From Bacteroidales bacterium (GTDB taxonomy: Bacteria; Bacteroidota; Bacteroidia; Bacteroidales; Bacteroidaceae), in contig SUXS01000009.1 in the NCBI GenBank assembly GCA_015060865.1, positions 62,001 to 126,000 on the forward strand: a stretch of DNA of 64,000 bases, given 5' to 3'. Both the position numbers and the translations under genes were made by a program. Below are positions 25,746-34,770 of this stretch, piece after piece. The notes under the pieces were generated by a model that saw only the letters and a program-made list of their open reading frames with translations, did not search any database and had not been told where the DNA came from. Position 1 is the first letter of the stretch; every line of letters starts with the position of its first letter.

Positions 25746-27659
25746 TTACTCCTCTTTGTTTAGGTTGTTGAGCCAGGCCGTAGCCATGGCGTCGCTTGGC
25801 ATCTGCCAGGATGTACGAGGACTGAGTGATACACTTCCCACCATAGGCCCATCGGGCATGCAGGAACGTTTGAACTGTTGGTTGAAAAATCTGCGAAGGA
25901 ATGTCTGTAGCCAATGCTTGATGGTGGCATTATCGAACCGCCCGGCAAATGTCTGACATGCCAGATAGTATATCTTCTCAGGGATGTAGCAAGAACGCAG
26001 GAAGTGGTAGATAAAGAAGTCGTGTAGTTCGTATGGGCCAACCAGATCTTCAGTCTTCTGCTTGATGCTTCCATCTTCTTTGGCTGGTATCAATTCAGGA
26101 CTGATGGGGGTATTTACTATATCGAGAAGGGTACTGCGTACGACCCCTTCACAATGATGATAGGCGTACCATTGTACCAGGTGTTTTACAAGTGTCTTTG
26201 GCACACCTGCATTGACTCCATACATTGACATGTGGTCTCCGTTATAGGTAGCCCATCCTAACGCTAGTTCAGATAGGTCACCTGTACCTATGACAATCGC
26301 ATTTTCCTTATTGGCAACATCCATCAGCAGTTGTGTACGTTCGCGAGCCTGACTATTCTCATAGGTAGTGTCGTGTACGGAAATGTCGTGTCCTATGTCA
26401 TGGAAATGTTGGATACAGGCTTCTTTGATACTGATTTCGCGTAAGGTGATGCCTAATTCACGCATTAGGGTGAGTGCATTGCTGTAGGTGCGGTCGGTGG
26501 TTCCGAAGCCAGGCATTGTAATGCCTATGATGCCTTGGCGTGGTAAGGCCAACTTATCAAATGTGAGTACACAAACAAGAAGGGCCAATGTGGAGTCGAG
26601 GCCCCCAGAAATACCTATGACCACCTTATCGGCATGTATGTGATGTAGACGTTTGGCCAATCCTGCTGCTTGGATGGAAAGCACTTCATTGCAATGGGAC
26701 TTAAGGGTTTCATCTTTTGGTATGAATGGGGTGGGAGAGAAGGTGCGTACCAATATTTTACCGGATGGAGAAACTGGCTGTACCTGAATATGTGTTATCT
26801 CCTCTTTAAGATTTTGCTGCGCAAAGGCAAACGAGGCATTTCTGCGTCGTTCGGTATGGAGACGATCAATATCAATGTCGTTATATATCAGTTGTTGCCC
26901 TAAAGCAAACCGTTCACTTTCGCATAGGATATGACTGTTTTCTGCAATAAAAGCACTATTGCCATATACTGCATCGGTGGTCGACTCTCCGAATCCGCAG
27001 CTGCAATAGGTATAACCGCAGTGTGTACGTCCCGATTGTTGCATTACAAGCATACGACGGTATGACTGATTGCCCACCATTTCAACTGCCGATGCTAAGC
27101 AGAAGATGAGTTCGGCTCCTGATAATGCCAGATGTGAACTGGGGGGAGTGGGGCAACCTAACTCTTCTCCAAACTCAACGGCAAATCGATATAGGGATGT
27201 GTCAAATAATAAATAGCGACCTATTGGGACTTGTTGGCCAGCATAGCAGATGCTCTCTCTTGTTAAGTGTTTGCCCGATACGAACTTATATGGCTGTTCT
27301 GCTGTAATGATTTTGGGAACAATACCTAAAATATGTCCGCTCTGAATGACAGCTGCGCAGTTGTACAATGCTCCGTTAACCTCTAAAGGCATGCCAATAA
27401 TAAATATATTATCCGTGGAGGCAGTATGACGGGTGAAATGAAATACAGCGTTCTCCGTCTCGCGGAGTAGGGTCGACTGTAGGAATAAATCGCCACAAGT
27501 ACATCCTGTGACACATAGCTCAGGAAATACTGTAATAGCTATGCCTGATTGGTAAGCTTCGTCAGCCATCTTGCATAGTTGCTCTACATTATAGGCCGGA
27601 TTGGCTACACTTACAGTAGGAATAGCTGCTCCCACTCTAACAAATCCATAGTCTGTCAT
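25746..27659 (-). CDS. nadE: NAD(+) synthetase with degenerate glutaminase domain
   Basis: I start at the ATG at 27657-27659 (MTDYGFVRVGAAIPTVS), preceded by a -7 box; an upstream in-frame ATG at 27761 would add 34 unrelated residues. The protein has 637 residues. The C-terminal synthetase domain is intact: VVIGISGGLDSTLALL (PP-loop), MPGFGTTDRTY, TGDLSELALGWATYNGDHMS. The N-terminal nitrilase-type glutaminase keeps the glutamate (FPELCVTG), but the catalytic cysteine is gone: the usual EICEDLW reads EFGEELG, with Gly at residue 164. The substrate loop LPNYxxFYE is also replaced (ITAEQPYKF). The enzyme may therefore use free ammonia to amidate deamido-NAD. Confidence 0.88.
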   Translation of the reverse strand: MTDYGFVRVGAAIPTVSVANPAYNVEQLCKMADEAYQSGIAITVFPELCVTGCTCGDLFLQSTLLRETENAVFHFTRHTASTDNIFIIGMPLEVNGALYNCAAVIQSGHILGIVPKIITAEQPYKFVSGKHLTRESICYAGQQVPIGRYLLFDTSLYRFAVEFGEELGCPTPPSSHLALSGAELIFCLASAVEMVGNQSYRRMLVMQQSGRTHCGYTYCSCGFGESTTDAVYGNSAFIAENSHILCESERFALGQQLIYNDIDIDRLHTERRRNASFAFAQQNLKEEITHIQVQPVSPSGKILVRTFSPTPFIPKDETLKSHCNEVLSIQAAGLAKRLHHIHADKVVIGISGGLDSTLALLVCVLTFDKLALPRQGIIGITMPGFGTTDRTYSNALTLMRELGITLREISIKEACIQHFHDIGHDISVHDTTYENSQARERTQLLMDVANKENAIVIGTGDLSELALGWATYNGDHMSMYGVNAGVPKTLVKHLVQWYAYHHCEGVVRSTLLDIVNTPISPELIPAKEDGSIKQKTEDLVGPYELHDFFIYHFLRSCYIPEKIYYLACQTFAGRFDNATIKHWLQTFLRRFFNQQFKRSCMPDGPMVGSVSLSPRTSWQMPSDAMATAWLNNLNKEE

Positions 27660-27686
27660 AGTTGTATAATTGAGTGAATAATACTG

Positions 27687-27694
27687 CAAATGTA
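27687..27694 (-). promoter_or_regulatory. Candidate -7 box (TACATTTG) for nadE
   Basis: Exact TAnnTTTG on the minus strand, 28 bases before the chosen nadE start; no clear -33 box. Confidence 0.45.
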
Positions 27695-27753
27695 CACTAA
27701 AAAAATGGGGGAAGTTCCTTTTTAAAGAAAAAAGGATAGAAAATAGATGTATT

Positions 27754-27786
27754 TTTCGCAAAGCCCCTAATTTTTCAGTAATTTTG
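27754..27786 (+). promoter_or_regulatory. Candidate promoter of the ABC-F gene
   Basis: TTTC at 27754-27757, a 21-base spacer, then TAATTTTG at 27779-27786 (exact -7 consensus). The start codon follows nine bases later, so the leader is very short. Confidence 0.5.
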
Positions 27787-27794
27787 CACTCATT

Positions 27795-29747
27795 ATGATC
27801 AGTATTGAGAACCTAAAAGTAGAGTTTGGCGCTACGCCGCTGTTTCAGGGAGTCAGCTATATCATCAATCCGAAAGACCGCATAGCTCTTGTGGGCAAGA
27901 ATGGTGCAGGCAAGAGCACCATGCTCAAGATATTGGCAGGCCTACAACAGCCTACCGATGGCACGGTGAGCATGTCCAAGGATATCTCGGTGTGCTATCT
28001 GCCGCAGGTGATGAAACTGGCCGATGAACGCACCGTGCGTGAAGAGACCGAGCTGGCTTTTTCCCATATCAGTCGGCAGAAAGAGATGCTCGACAGGTTG
28101 GCAACCGAGTTGGCCGAGCGTACAGACTATGAGAGTGAGTCGTATCACGAACTCATAGAACGTTTCACTCGCGAGAACGAACGCTTTCAGATTATTGGTG
28201 GTGCCAACTATCATGCCGAGATGGAGCAGACATTGGTGGGCTTGGGCTTCCGTCGTGAAGACTTCGACCGCCCCACCTCGGAGTTCTCGGGTGGCTGGCG
28301 CATGCGTATCGAGTTGGCGAAACTCCTGCTGCAGCACCCCGATGTGTTGCTGCTCGACGAGCCTACCAACCACCTCGATATAGAGAGTATACAATGGCTC
28401 GAGGAGTTCCTCGCACGTAATGGCAAGGCGGTGGTGCTCGTCAGTCACGACCGTGCTTTCATCAATAATGTCACTAATCGTACGATAGAAATCACTTGCG
28501 GCACTATTCACGACTATCGCGTGAAATACGATGAGTATGTGGTGTTGCGTCGTGAGCGTCGTGAGCAGCAGCTCCGTGCATATGAGAACCAACAGAAAGA
28601 GATTGCCGATATCACCGATTTTATAGAGCGCTTCCGCTACAAACCCACCAAGGCCATACAGGTGCAGAGCCGTATCAAGCAGTTGGAAAAGATGGTGCCT
28701 GTGGTCATCGATGAGGAGGATCGCAGTACATTGCGCCTCAAGTTCCGTCCTGCCCAGCGTAGTGGTAGCTATCCCATCATCTGTGAGGATACCGCCAAGA
28801 GCTATGGCAATCATCTTGTATTCAAGGATGTGAACCTCACCATTCGTCGTGGCGAGAAGGTGGCTTTTGTGGGAAGAAATGGTGAAGGCAAGACCACACT
28901 CGTGAAGTGCATCATGGGTGAGATTCCTTTTGAAGGAAAGCTCACCTTGGGTCATAATGTAGAGATAGGCTATTTCGCACAAAACCAGGCTCAGCTCCTC
29001 GATGAAAACCTCACCGTTTTTGATACTATCGACCGTGCAGCAGTGGGGGATATTCGTCTCAAGATACGTGACATCTTGGGCGCTTTCATGTTTGGTGGTG
29101 AGGCATCAGATAAGAAGGTCAAGGTGCTCTCGGGTGGTGAGCGTAGCCGATTGGCCATGATCAAACTCCTGTTAGAATCGGTCAATCTGCTTATCCTCGA
29201 CGAGCCTACCAACCACCTCGATATGCGCTCCAAGGATGTGCTCAAGGAGGCTATCCGTGAATTTGACGGTACCGTCATCCTCGTAAGCCACGACCGTGAG
29301 TTCCTTGATGGCCTTGTGTCCAAGGTGTATGAGTTTGGCGGAGGCAAGGTGAAGGAGCACTTAGGTGGTATCTATGATTTCTTGCAGAGCAAGGGGGGCG
29401 CTGTTTCTACCGACTCAGCCCGTTCGCTGGACTCTGTCATGACTGCTACTAAGTTCGTTCAATCCGCCTCAAAGGAGTCCAATGAGAGGGTTGCTGGAGG
29501 TGGTGCTGCCGACTATGCAGCTCGCAAAGAGCAGGCCAAGGCACAACGCAAGTTGCAGAAGAGGGTAGAGGAGTGTGAGAAACGCGTTACCCAGATAGAG
29601 ACCGAACTGCGGGAACTCGAAGAGTGGATGGCCACACCTACCGGTGCTGCCAACCCAGCTCTTTTTGAGCAATACAACAAACTGAAGAATACACTTGCCG
29701 AAGCCGAGGCCGAATGGGAAGAGGCAATGATGGCGATGGAAAGTTAG
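27795..29747 (+). CDS. ABC-F family ATPase
   Basis: This 650-residue soluble protein has two ABC domains and no membrane part. Domain 1 has Walker A GKNGAGKST and signature FSGGWRMR, then LLLDEPTNHLDIES. Domain 2 has GRNGEGKTT, LSGGERSRLA and LILDEPTNHLDMRS. A linker of about 80 residues lies between the domains and the C-terminus ends in a coiled coil (about residues 575-645). ABC-F proteins bind the ribosome and relieve stalled or misread translation; some give antibiotic resistance. Nothing here points to resistance rather than housekeeping. A peptidase gene follows after 33 bases. Confidence 0.92.
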   Translation: MISIENLKVEFGATPLFQGVSYIINPKDRIALVGKNGAGKSTMLKILAGLQQPTDGTVSMSKDISVCYLPQVMKLADERTVREETELAFSHISRQKEMLDRLATELAERTDYESESYHELIERFTRENERFQIIGGANYHAEMEQTLVGLGFRREDFDRPTSEFSGGWRMRIELAKLLLQHPDVLLLDEPTNHLDIESIQWLEEFLARNGKAVVLVSHDRAFINNVTNRTIEITCGTIHDYRVKYDEYVVLRRERREQQLRAYENQQKEIADITDFIERFRYKPTKAIQVQSRIKQLEKMVPVVIDEEDRSTLRLKFRPAQRSGSYPIICEDTAKSYGNHLVFKDVNLTIRRGEKVAFVGRNGEGKTTLVKCIMGEIPFEGKLTLGHNVEIGYFAQNQAQLLDENLTVFDTIDRAAVGDIRLKIRDILGAFMFGGEASDKKVKVLSGGERSRLAMIKLLLESVNLLILDEPTNHLDMRSKDVLKEAIREFDGTVILVSHDREFLDGLVSKVYEFGGGKVKEHLGGIYDFLQSKGGAVSTDSARSLDSVMTATKFVQSASKESNERVAGGGAADYAARKEQAKAQRKLQKRVEECEKRVTQIETELRELEEWMATPTGAANPALFEQYNKLKNTLAEAEAEWEEAMMAMES

Positions 29748-29780
29748 AATTATCATACAATAATTTATAAACAACAAACA

Positions 29781-31871
29781 ATGAAAAAAACATTTATTGC
29801 TATGGCCATAGTTGCCTTGACTGCATGTAATGCAAAGCACGACAATCCCGTGCTGGCCGATTCGGCACTGCCCTTTGGCGCTCCCGAGTTTGCCAAGTAT
29901 CAATCGACCGACTACGAAGCTGCCTTCATGGAGGGCCTTGCCGAGCAGCGTGCCGAGATTGACGCTATCGTAGCCCAGACAGAGGCTCCCACCTTTGACA
30001 ACACCATCGCTGCACTTGAGCGCAGTGGTAAGAAGTTGGCCAAGGTGAGTGGCGTGTTCTACAACCTCAATGAGACCGATGCCGACGATGTGATGCGCGA
30101 GACAGAGAAAAAGCTGTCGCCCATCCTCACCGAGCACAGCGCCTACATGACGATGAACGAGGCGCTCTTTGCCCGTGTGAAGGCGCTCTACGACACCAAG
30201 GCTTCACTGGGTCTAACCCGTGAGCAGGAGATGGTGCTCGACAAATACTACCGTATGTTTGTGAAAGGTGGTGCCCTGCTCGATGCCGAGAAGAAGGCAC
30301 AGCTCATGGAAATCGACAAGCAGCTCTCGCTGGCCAGTATCGAGTTTGGCGAGAATGCCTTGGCCGAGACCAACGCCTTCGAGCTCGTTATCACTGATGA
30401 GAAGGACCTCGCAGGTCTGCCCCAAAGCTCTATCAACGCTGCACGCGAAGCTGCTCAGGCTGCCGGCAAGGAGGGATGGCTCTTCACCCTACACAAGCCC
30501 AGCTGGATTCCCTTCCTGCAGTATGCCGACAACCGTGAGTTGCGCAAGCAGATGTACCTCGGCTATATCAACCGTGGCGACAACAACAACGAGAACGACA
30601 ACAAGGCTGTCATCGCCCGCATCCTCAAGCTGCGTCAGCAGAAGGCTCAGCTCTTTGGCTACGAGACCTTTGCACAGTATCAGCTCGAGGACAAGATGGC
30701 CAAGACTCCCGAGGCTGCCTATAACCTCCTGATGACTATCTGGAATGCCGCGCTGCCCAAGGCCAAGGCCGAGGCTGCCGAGCTGCAGAAGATGATGGAT
30801 GCCGAGGACAAGGGCGAGAAGCTTGAGGCATGGGACTGGTGGTACTACACCGAGAAGTTGCGCGAGGCTAAGTATGCGCTCAGCGAGAGCGAGCTGCGTC
30901 CCTACTTCTCACTCGACAACGTGCGCAAGGGTGCCTTCATGGTATCGGAGAAGCTCTTCGGCATGAAGTTCCAACCCATCGAGGGATTGGATGTGTACCA
31001 TCCCGAAGTGGAGACCTTCGAAGTACTCGATGCCGACGGCTCACACCTCGCACTCTTCTATACCGACTACTTCCCCCGCGCTACCAAGCGTGCCGGAGCC
31101 TGGATGAACAATATCGTGGATGCATCGAACATCGATGGTGAGAACCAGCGCCCGATGATTGTCAATGTGGGCAACTTCACCCGTCCCACAGGCGACACTC
31201 CCTCTCTCTTGACTATTGACGAGACCCGCACGCTCTTCCACGAGCTGGGTCATGCTCTCCACGGATTCCTCACACAGACCAAGTACCCCTCGGTGAGTGG
31301 TACCAGCGTAGCCCGCGACTTCGTGGAACTTCCCTCACAAATCATGGAGCACTGGGCTATCGAGCCTGAGGTGATGAAGATGTATGCCCTCCACTATGAG
31401 ACGGGCGAGCCTATCACCGATGAACTCATTGCCAAGATGCAGGCTACCTCATCATTTAATTCTGGCTTCGAGACCGTGGAACTTGTAGGTGCTGCCCTGC
31501 TCGATATGGAATATCACATGCTTACCGACTATACAGACTTTGAGGCAAATGCTTTTGAGAAGTCTGTAGCCGACAAGATTGGTCTTATCCCGCAGATTGC
31601 CTTCCGCTATCGCGGTCCCTACTTCAACCACGTGTTCAGCGGTGGCTATGCGGTAGGTTACTACAGCTACCTGTGGGCCGAGGTGCTCGATGCCGACGGT
31701 TTCGAGGCATTCAAGGAGAAGGGTATCTTTGACGAGGCTACCGGTCGCAGCTTCCGCAAGAACATCCTCGAGATGGGTGGTAGCGAAGAGCCTATGACAC
31801 TCTACAAGCGCTTCCGTGGTGCCGAACCCAACCCCGAGGCCCTGCTCCGCAATCGTGGCTTGATTGATTAA
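29781..31871 (+). CDS. M3 family metallopeptidase lipoprotein (Dcp-like)
   Basis: This 696-residue protein has a lipoprotein signal (FIAMAIVALTAC, cysteine at residue 14 from the start). The zinc motif is FHELGHALHGF with the downstream glutamate in the FNSGFETVE region, as in peptidyl-dipeptidase Dcp and oligopeptidases of family M3. It probably removes C-terminal dipeptides from peptides in the periplasm. Codon use is strongly biased to C-ending codons, suggesting high expression. It follows the ABC-F gene closely and ends at a strong terminator. Confidence 0.9.
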   Translation: MKKTFIAMAIVALTACNAKHDNPVLADSALPFGAPEFAKYQSTDYEAAFMEGLAEQRAEIDAIVAQTEAPTFDNTIAALERSGKKLAKVSGVFYNLNETDADDVMRETEKKLSPILTEHSAYMTMNEALFARVKALYDTKASLGLTREQEMVLDKYYRMFVKGGALLDAEKKAQLMEIDKQLSLASIEFGENALAETNAFELVITDEKDLAGLPQSSINAAREAAQAAGKEGWLFTLHKPSWIPFLQYADNRELRKQMYLGYINRGDNNNENDNKAVIARILKLRQQKAQLFGYETFAQYQLEDKMAKTPEAAYNLLMTIWNAALPKAKAEAAELQKMMDAEDKGEKLEAWDWWYYTEKLREAKYALSESELRPYFSLDNVRKGAFMVSEKLFGMKFQPIEGLDVYHPEVETFEVLDADGSHLALFYTDYFPRATKRAGAWMNNIVDASNIDGENQRPMIVNVGNFTRPTGDTPSLLTIDETRTLFHELGHALHGFLTQTKYPSVSGTSVARDFVELPSQIMEHWAIEPEVMKMYALHYETGEPITDELIAKMQATSSFNSGFETVELVGAALLDMEYHMLTDYTDFEANAFEKSVADKIGLIPQIAFRYRGPYFNHVFSGGYAVGYYSYLWAEVLDADGFEAFKEKGIFDEATGRSFRKNILEMGGSEEPMTLYKRFRGAEPNPEALLRNRGLID

Positions 31872-31892
31872 AGAGTGATAGAGCATAACAAT

Positions 31893-31930
31893 AAAGAACG
31901 CGCGAGCATGTCTCGCGCGTTCTTTATTTT
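31893..31930. terminator. Bidirectional terminator between M3 peptidase and catalase
   Basis: Fourteen-base perfect stem AAAGAACGCGCGAG / CTCGCGCGTTCTTT with a 5-base loop and T-rich 3' side. Confidence 0.85.
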
Positions 31931-32003
31931 CAGGCAATCGTTAGTTCGTAAATCTATCAGTATGTGGTGAATAACCACTTGATAGTTGCTCTATTCTATT
32001 TCA

Positions 32004-33470
32004 TTACTCCTTTGCTGCTAACGCTTCTTCAAGCTTGATATTCATGGCTCGTGCCACTCCTTCACCATAGTGCGGATCGGCGCGATAGCAGTTACGTATG
32101 TGACGCTGCTTGATAAAGAGTTCTGCATCGCCCATAGCACGTGCCGTATTGGCAAAAAGTAGTTCCTGTTCCTCGGGAGGCATCAGGCGGAAGAGGTTGC
32201 CTGGCTGGCTGTAGTAGTCGTCATCATACTCCCGCTCATTATAGTTGTAGGCATCACCATGTAAGGGTAGGGGAGGTTCCTTCGTGTGGGGAGAGTCTTT
32301 CCATTCACCCCAGCTGTTGGGCTCGTAACCTTTGGTAGAGCCGTAATTGCCATCCACGCGCATGGCACCGTCGCGATGGTAAGCATGGAAGGGGCAGCGC
32401 GGACGGTTGACAGGTATTTGTTCTAAGTTTACTCCCAAGCGATAGCGCTGTGCATCGCCATAGGAGAAGAGACGTCCCTGCAGCATCTTGTCGGGCGAGA
32501 AACCGATGCCCTCCACTACATTGATAGGATTAAAGGCTGCTTGCTCCACCTCGGCAAAGTAGTTTTCGGGGTTACGGTTTAGCTCCAGTATGCCCACATC
32601 GTGCAAGGGGAAGTCACCGTGTGGCCACACTTTAGTGAGGTCGAATGGGTTGATGCGGTAGTTCATTGCCTCCTCCTCAGTCATCAGTTGCACCTGGAAG
32701 AGCCAACGGGGAAAGTCTCCGCGCTCGATACTCTCGTAGAGGTCGCGTTGGTGCGACTCACGGTCCTTGGCTATGATAGCCTCGGCCTCCTCGTCGGTAA
32801 GACATTTGATACCTTGCAAGGTACGCAGATGGAACTTCACCCAAGTACGCTTATTATCCTTGTTATAAAAGCTGTAGGTGTGACTGCCGAATCCGTGCAT
32901 ATGGCGGTACGACAGGGGAATACCGCGCGGACTCATCGTGATGGTTACCTGATGCAGCGCTTCGGGGAGCAGTGTCCAGAAGTCCCAATTGTTTGATGCA
33001 CTGCGCATGTTGGTGCGCGGATCACGCTTAATGGCGTGGTTGAGGTCGGGAAATTTCAGCGGGTCGCGCAGGAAGAATACCGGTGTGTTGTTCCCTACAA
33101 GATCCCAGTTGCCCTCTTCTGTATAGAACTTCATGGCAAATCCGCGTATGTCACGTTCGGCATCAGCCGCTCCGCGCTCGCCTGCCACGGTGGAGAAGCG
33201 TACGAAACACTCCGTCTGCTTGCCCACCTCACTGAAGATGGCTGCCCGTGTATATTGCGTGATATCGTGCGTCACAGTGAAGGTGCCGTAAGCACCCGAA
33301 CCCTTGGCATGCATGCGTCGTTCGGGTATCACCTCGCGGTCAAAGTGTGCCAGTTTCTCTATCAGCCACGGATCCTGCATCAGTATGGGGCCACGCTGGC
33401 CTGCCGTCTGCGAGTTTTGATTGTCGGCCACAGGGCGTCCGTTGGCCGAGGTTAGTCGTTTCTTTTCCAT
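32004..33470 (-). CDS. katA: Monofunctional haem catalase
   Basis: This 488-residue small-subunit catalase has the distal histidine in [13 protein letters not shown], the asparagine in [13 protein letters not shown], and the proximal haem-ligand tyrosine in [16 protein letters not shown]. The N-terminus ([15 protein letters not shown]) is that of clade 3 catalases. It decomposes hydrogen peroxide in the cytoplasm. In Bacteroides the equivalent gene is controlled by OxyR; no OxyR site could be identified here by eye. It is a single-gene unit, convergent with the M3 peptidase and divergent from the SIMPL gene. Confidence 0.95.
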   Translation of the reverse strand: MEKKRLTSANGRPVADNQNSQTAGQRGPILMQDPWLIEKLAHFDREVIPERRMHAKGSGAYGTFTVTHDITQYTRAAIFSEVGKQTECFVRFSTVAGERGAADAERDIRGFAMKFYTEEGNWDLVGNNTPVFFLRDPLKFPDLNHAIKRDPRTNMRSASNNWDFWTLLPEALHQVTITMSPRGIPLSYRHMHGFGSHTYSFYNKDNKRTWVKFHLRTLQGIKCLTDEEAEAIIAKDRESHQRDLYESIERGDFPRWLFQVQLMTEEEAMNYRINPFDLTKVWPHGDFPLHDVGILELNRNPENYFAEVEQAAFNPINVVEGIGFSPDKMLQGRLFSYGDAQRYRLGVNLEQIPVNRPRCPFHAYHRDGAMRVDGNYGSTKGYEPNSWGEWKDSPHTKEPPLPLHGDAYNYNEREYDDDYYSQPGNLFRLMPPEEQELLFANTARAMGDAELFIKQRHIRNCYRADPHYGEGVARAMNIKLEEALAAKE

Positions 33471-33953
33471 TGTAACAGGGATTTGATGTTTGAATTAGAT
33501 ATTTTTAGAAATAAGTATTAAAGAGTTGATTTGTATTCAGGTAATGCAAATCTTTTAACAAAGTTTATAAGGGATTGTTTATCGAAAAACTTACTTAATC
33601 TTTAGTCTTTTAGAGCATTGTCATGGTGATGATGGATGTTGTAAGTAAAGAATTGTACTGGGAAAAAGGATGATTGCAGCATAAAAAATATATGTAGCCA
33701 TGAACAAAATACCAGTCTGCCGAGTTCTACTGTTGAGCAACAGCAAAAGCTGCTACCTTACATAAATAACTTTTTCTTAATCATTCAATCTGTTAGACTG
33801 CTTCTCTTAGTGATAAGGGGAGCAGTTGTTTATATGATAGTATTGAAAATAATATGCCTTTTACGATATGGATTCTGAGAGTAAAAATCAAGTTTTATAA
33901 CCTACAAGGTTATGTTACAGAAATAATTTGTTACTTTTGCATCATCATAGAAA
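33471..33953. other. Divergent intergenic region katA / SIMPL gene
   Basis: No gene is visible in 483 bases. It is AT-rich and must hold the catalase promoter. On the plus strand TACTTTTG at 33932-33939 is an exact -7 box for the SIMPL gene, 14 bases before its ATG. A weak inverted repeat (CTGCTTCTC / GGGAGCAG) lies near 33800-33825. Confidence 0.5.
33932..33939 (+). promoter_or_regulatory. Candidate -7 box (TACTTTTG) for the SIMPL gene
   Basis: Exact TAnnTTTG; no clear -33 element 19-21 bases upstream. Confidence 0.5.
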
Positions 33954-34691
33954 ATGGATTATATGGAAGAGAATAAATGTGTGCAATCGCGAATGAACAT
34001 GGGCAGTCAAGGTTTAGGCTATTGTTTGATGGTAGGTCTCATCGTAGGGGCTTTGCTGTTAGGAAATGCCATTAAAGTTAGTCGGGCTGATGATCGTGTG
34101 GTTTCGGTTAAAGGGCTGTGTGAGTGTGAGGTAAAAGCGGATAAGGTGATTTGTCCGTTTGCTTATAAGGAGGGAGGCAATGATTTGCAGCATCTTTATG
34201 CTGTTATCGAACAGAAGAACAATGTTATCATTGATTTTCTGAAAGCTGCAGGCTTTGATGAGAATGAGATTACAGTGGCTGCACCTAAAGTGGTAGATAC
34301 ACGCACAGAGTGGAGCGGTAGTCAGAATCCGTATCATTACATTGTTACTTCAGTGGTTACGATATGTACTGATAAGGTAGATGCAATCGTACAATTGCAA
34401 TCGCGCCAAGGAGAATTGCTCCAAAAAGGTATTGCTACTGCAAGTAGTTGGGAATATCAGACAGTGTATTCCTTTACTAAACTTAACGAAATTAAACCTT
34501 CAATGATAGAGACAGCTACTAAAAATGCTCGTGAAACAGCCGAAAAGTTTGCAGCTGATAGCAATAGTAAACTTGGTAAAATTAAGAGGGCAACCCAAGG
34601 ACAGTTTACTATCACTGATCGTGACAGTAATACGCCTTATATGAAGAATGTACGTGTAGTTACCAGTGTGGACTATTATCTCAAAGATTAG
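33954..34691 (+). CDS. SIMPL domain (DUF541) protein, membrane-anchored
   Basis: This 245-residue protein has one N-terminal hydrophobic segment (YCLMVGLIVGALLLGNAI), then a SIMPL/DUF541 domain beginning VVSVKGLCECEVKADKV and ending NVRVVTSVDYYLKD. DUF541 proteins such as E. coli YggE are periplasmic and linked to oxidative stress, but the mechanism is unknown. The catalase next door fits a stress context but is on the opposite strand. ATG 33963 (MEENKCVQ) is an alternative start given the very short leader from the -7 box. Confidence 0.8.
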   Translation: MDYMEENKCVQSRMNMGSQGLGYCLMVGLIVGALLLGNAIKVSRADDRVVSVKGLCECEVKADKVICPFAYKEGGNDLQHLYAVIEQKNNVIIDFLKAAGFDENEITVAAPKVVDTRTEWSGSQNPYHYIVTSVVTICTDKVDAIVQLQSRQGELLQKGIATASSWEYQTVYSFTKLNEIKPSMIETATKNARETAEKFAADSNSKLGKIKRATQGQFTITDRDSNTPYMKNVRVVTSVDYYLKD

Positions 34692-34770
34692 AAGATAGAT
34701 GAAACTTTCTTTGCAGGATTATTTACACAATGAAACTTTTAATGCAGTCAGTATTATATAAAATGGCAAT

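Noticed and set aside
27660-27761. 34-residue N-terminal extension of NadE
   Set aside because: It contains the -7 box and has no similarity to NadE; MTDYGFVRVGAAIP is the usual family start.
27795-29747. ABC-F protein as an antibiotic-resistance determinant
   Set aside because: Nothing in the sequence or context (no leader peptide, no mobile element) separates it from housekeeping ABC-F proteins.
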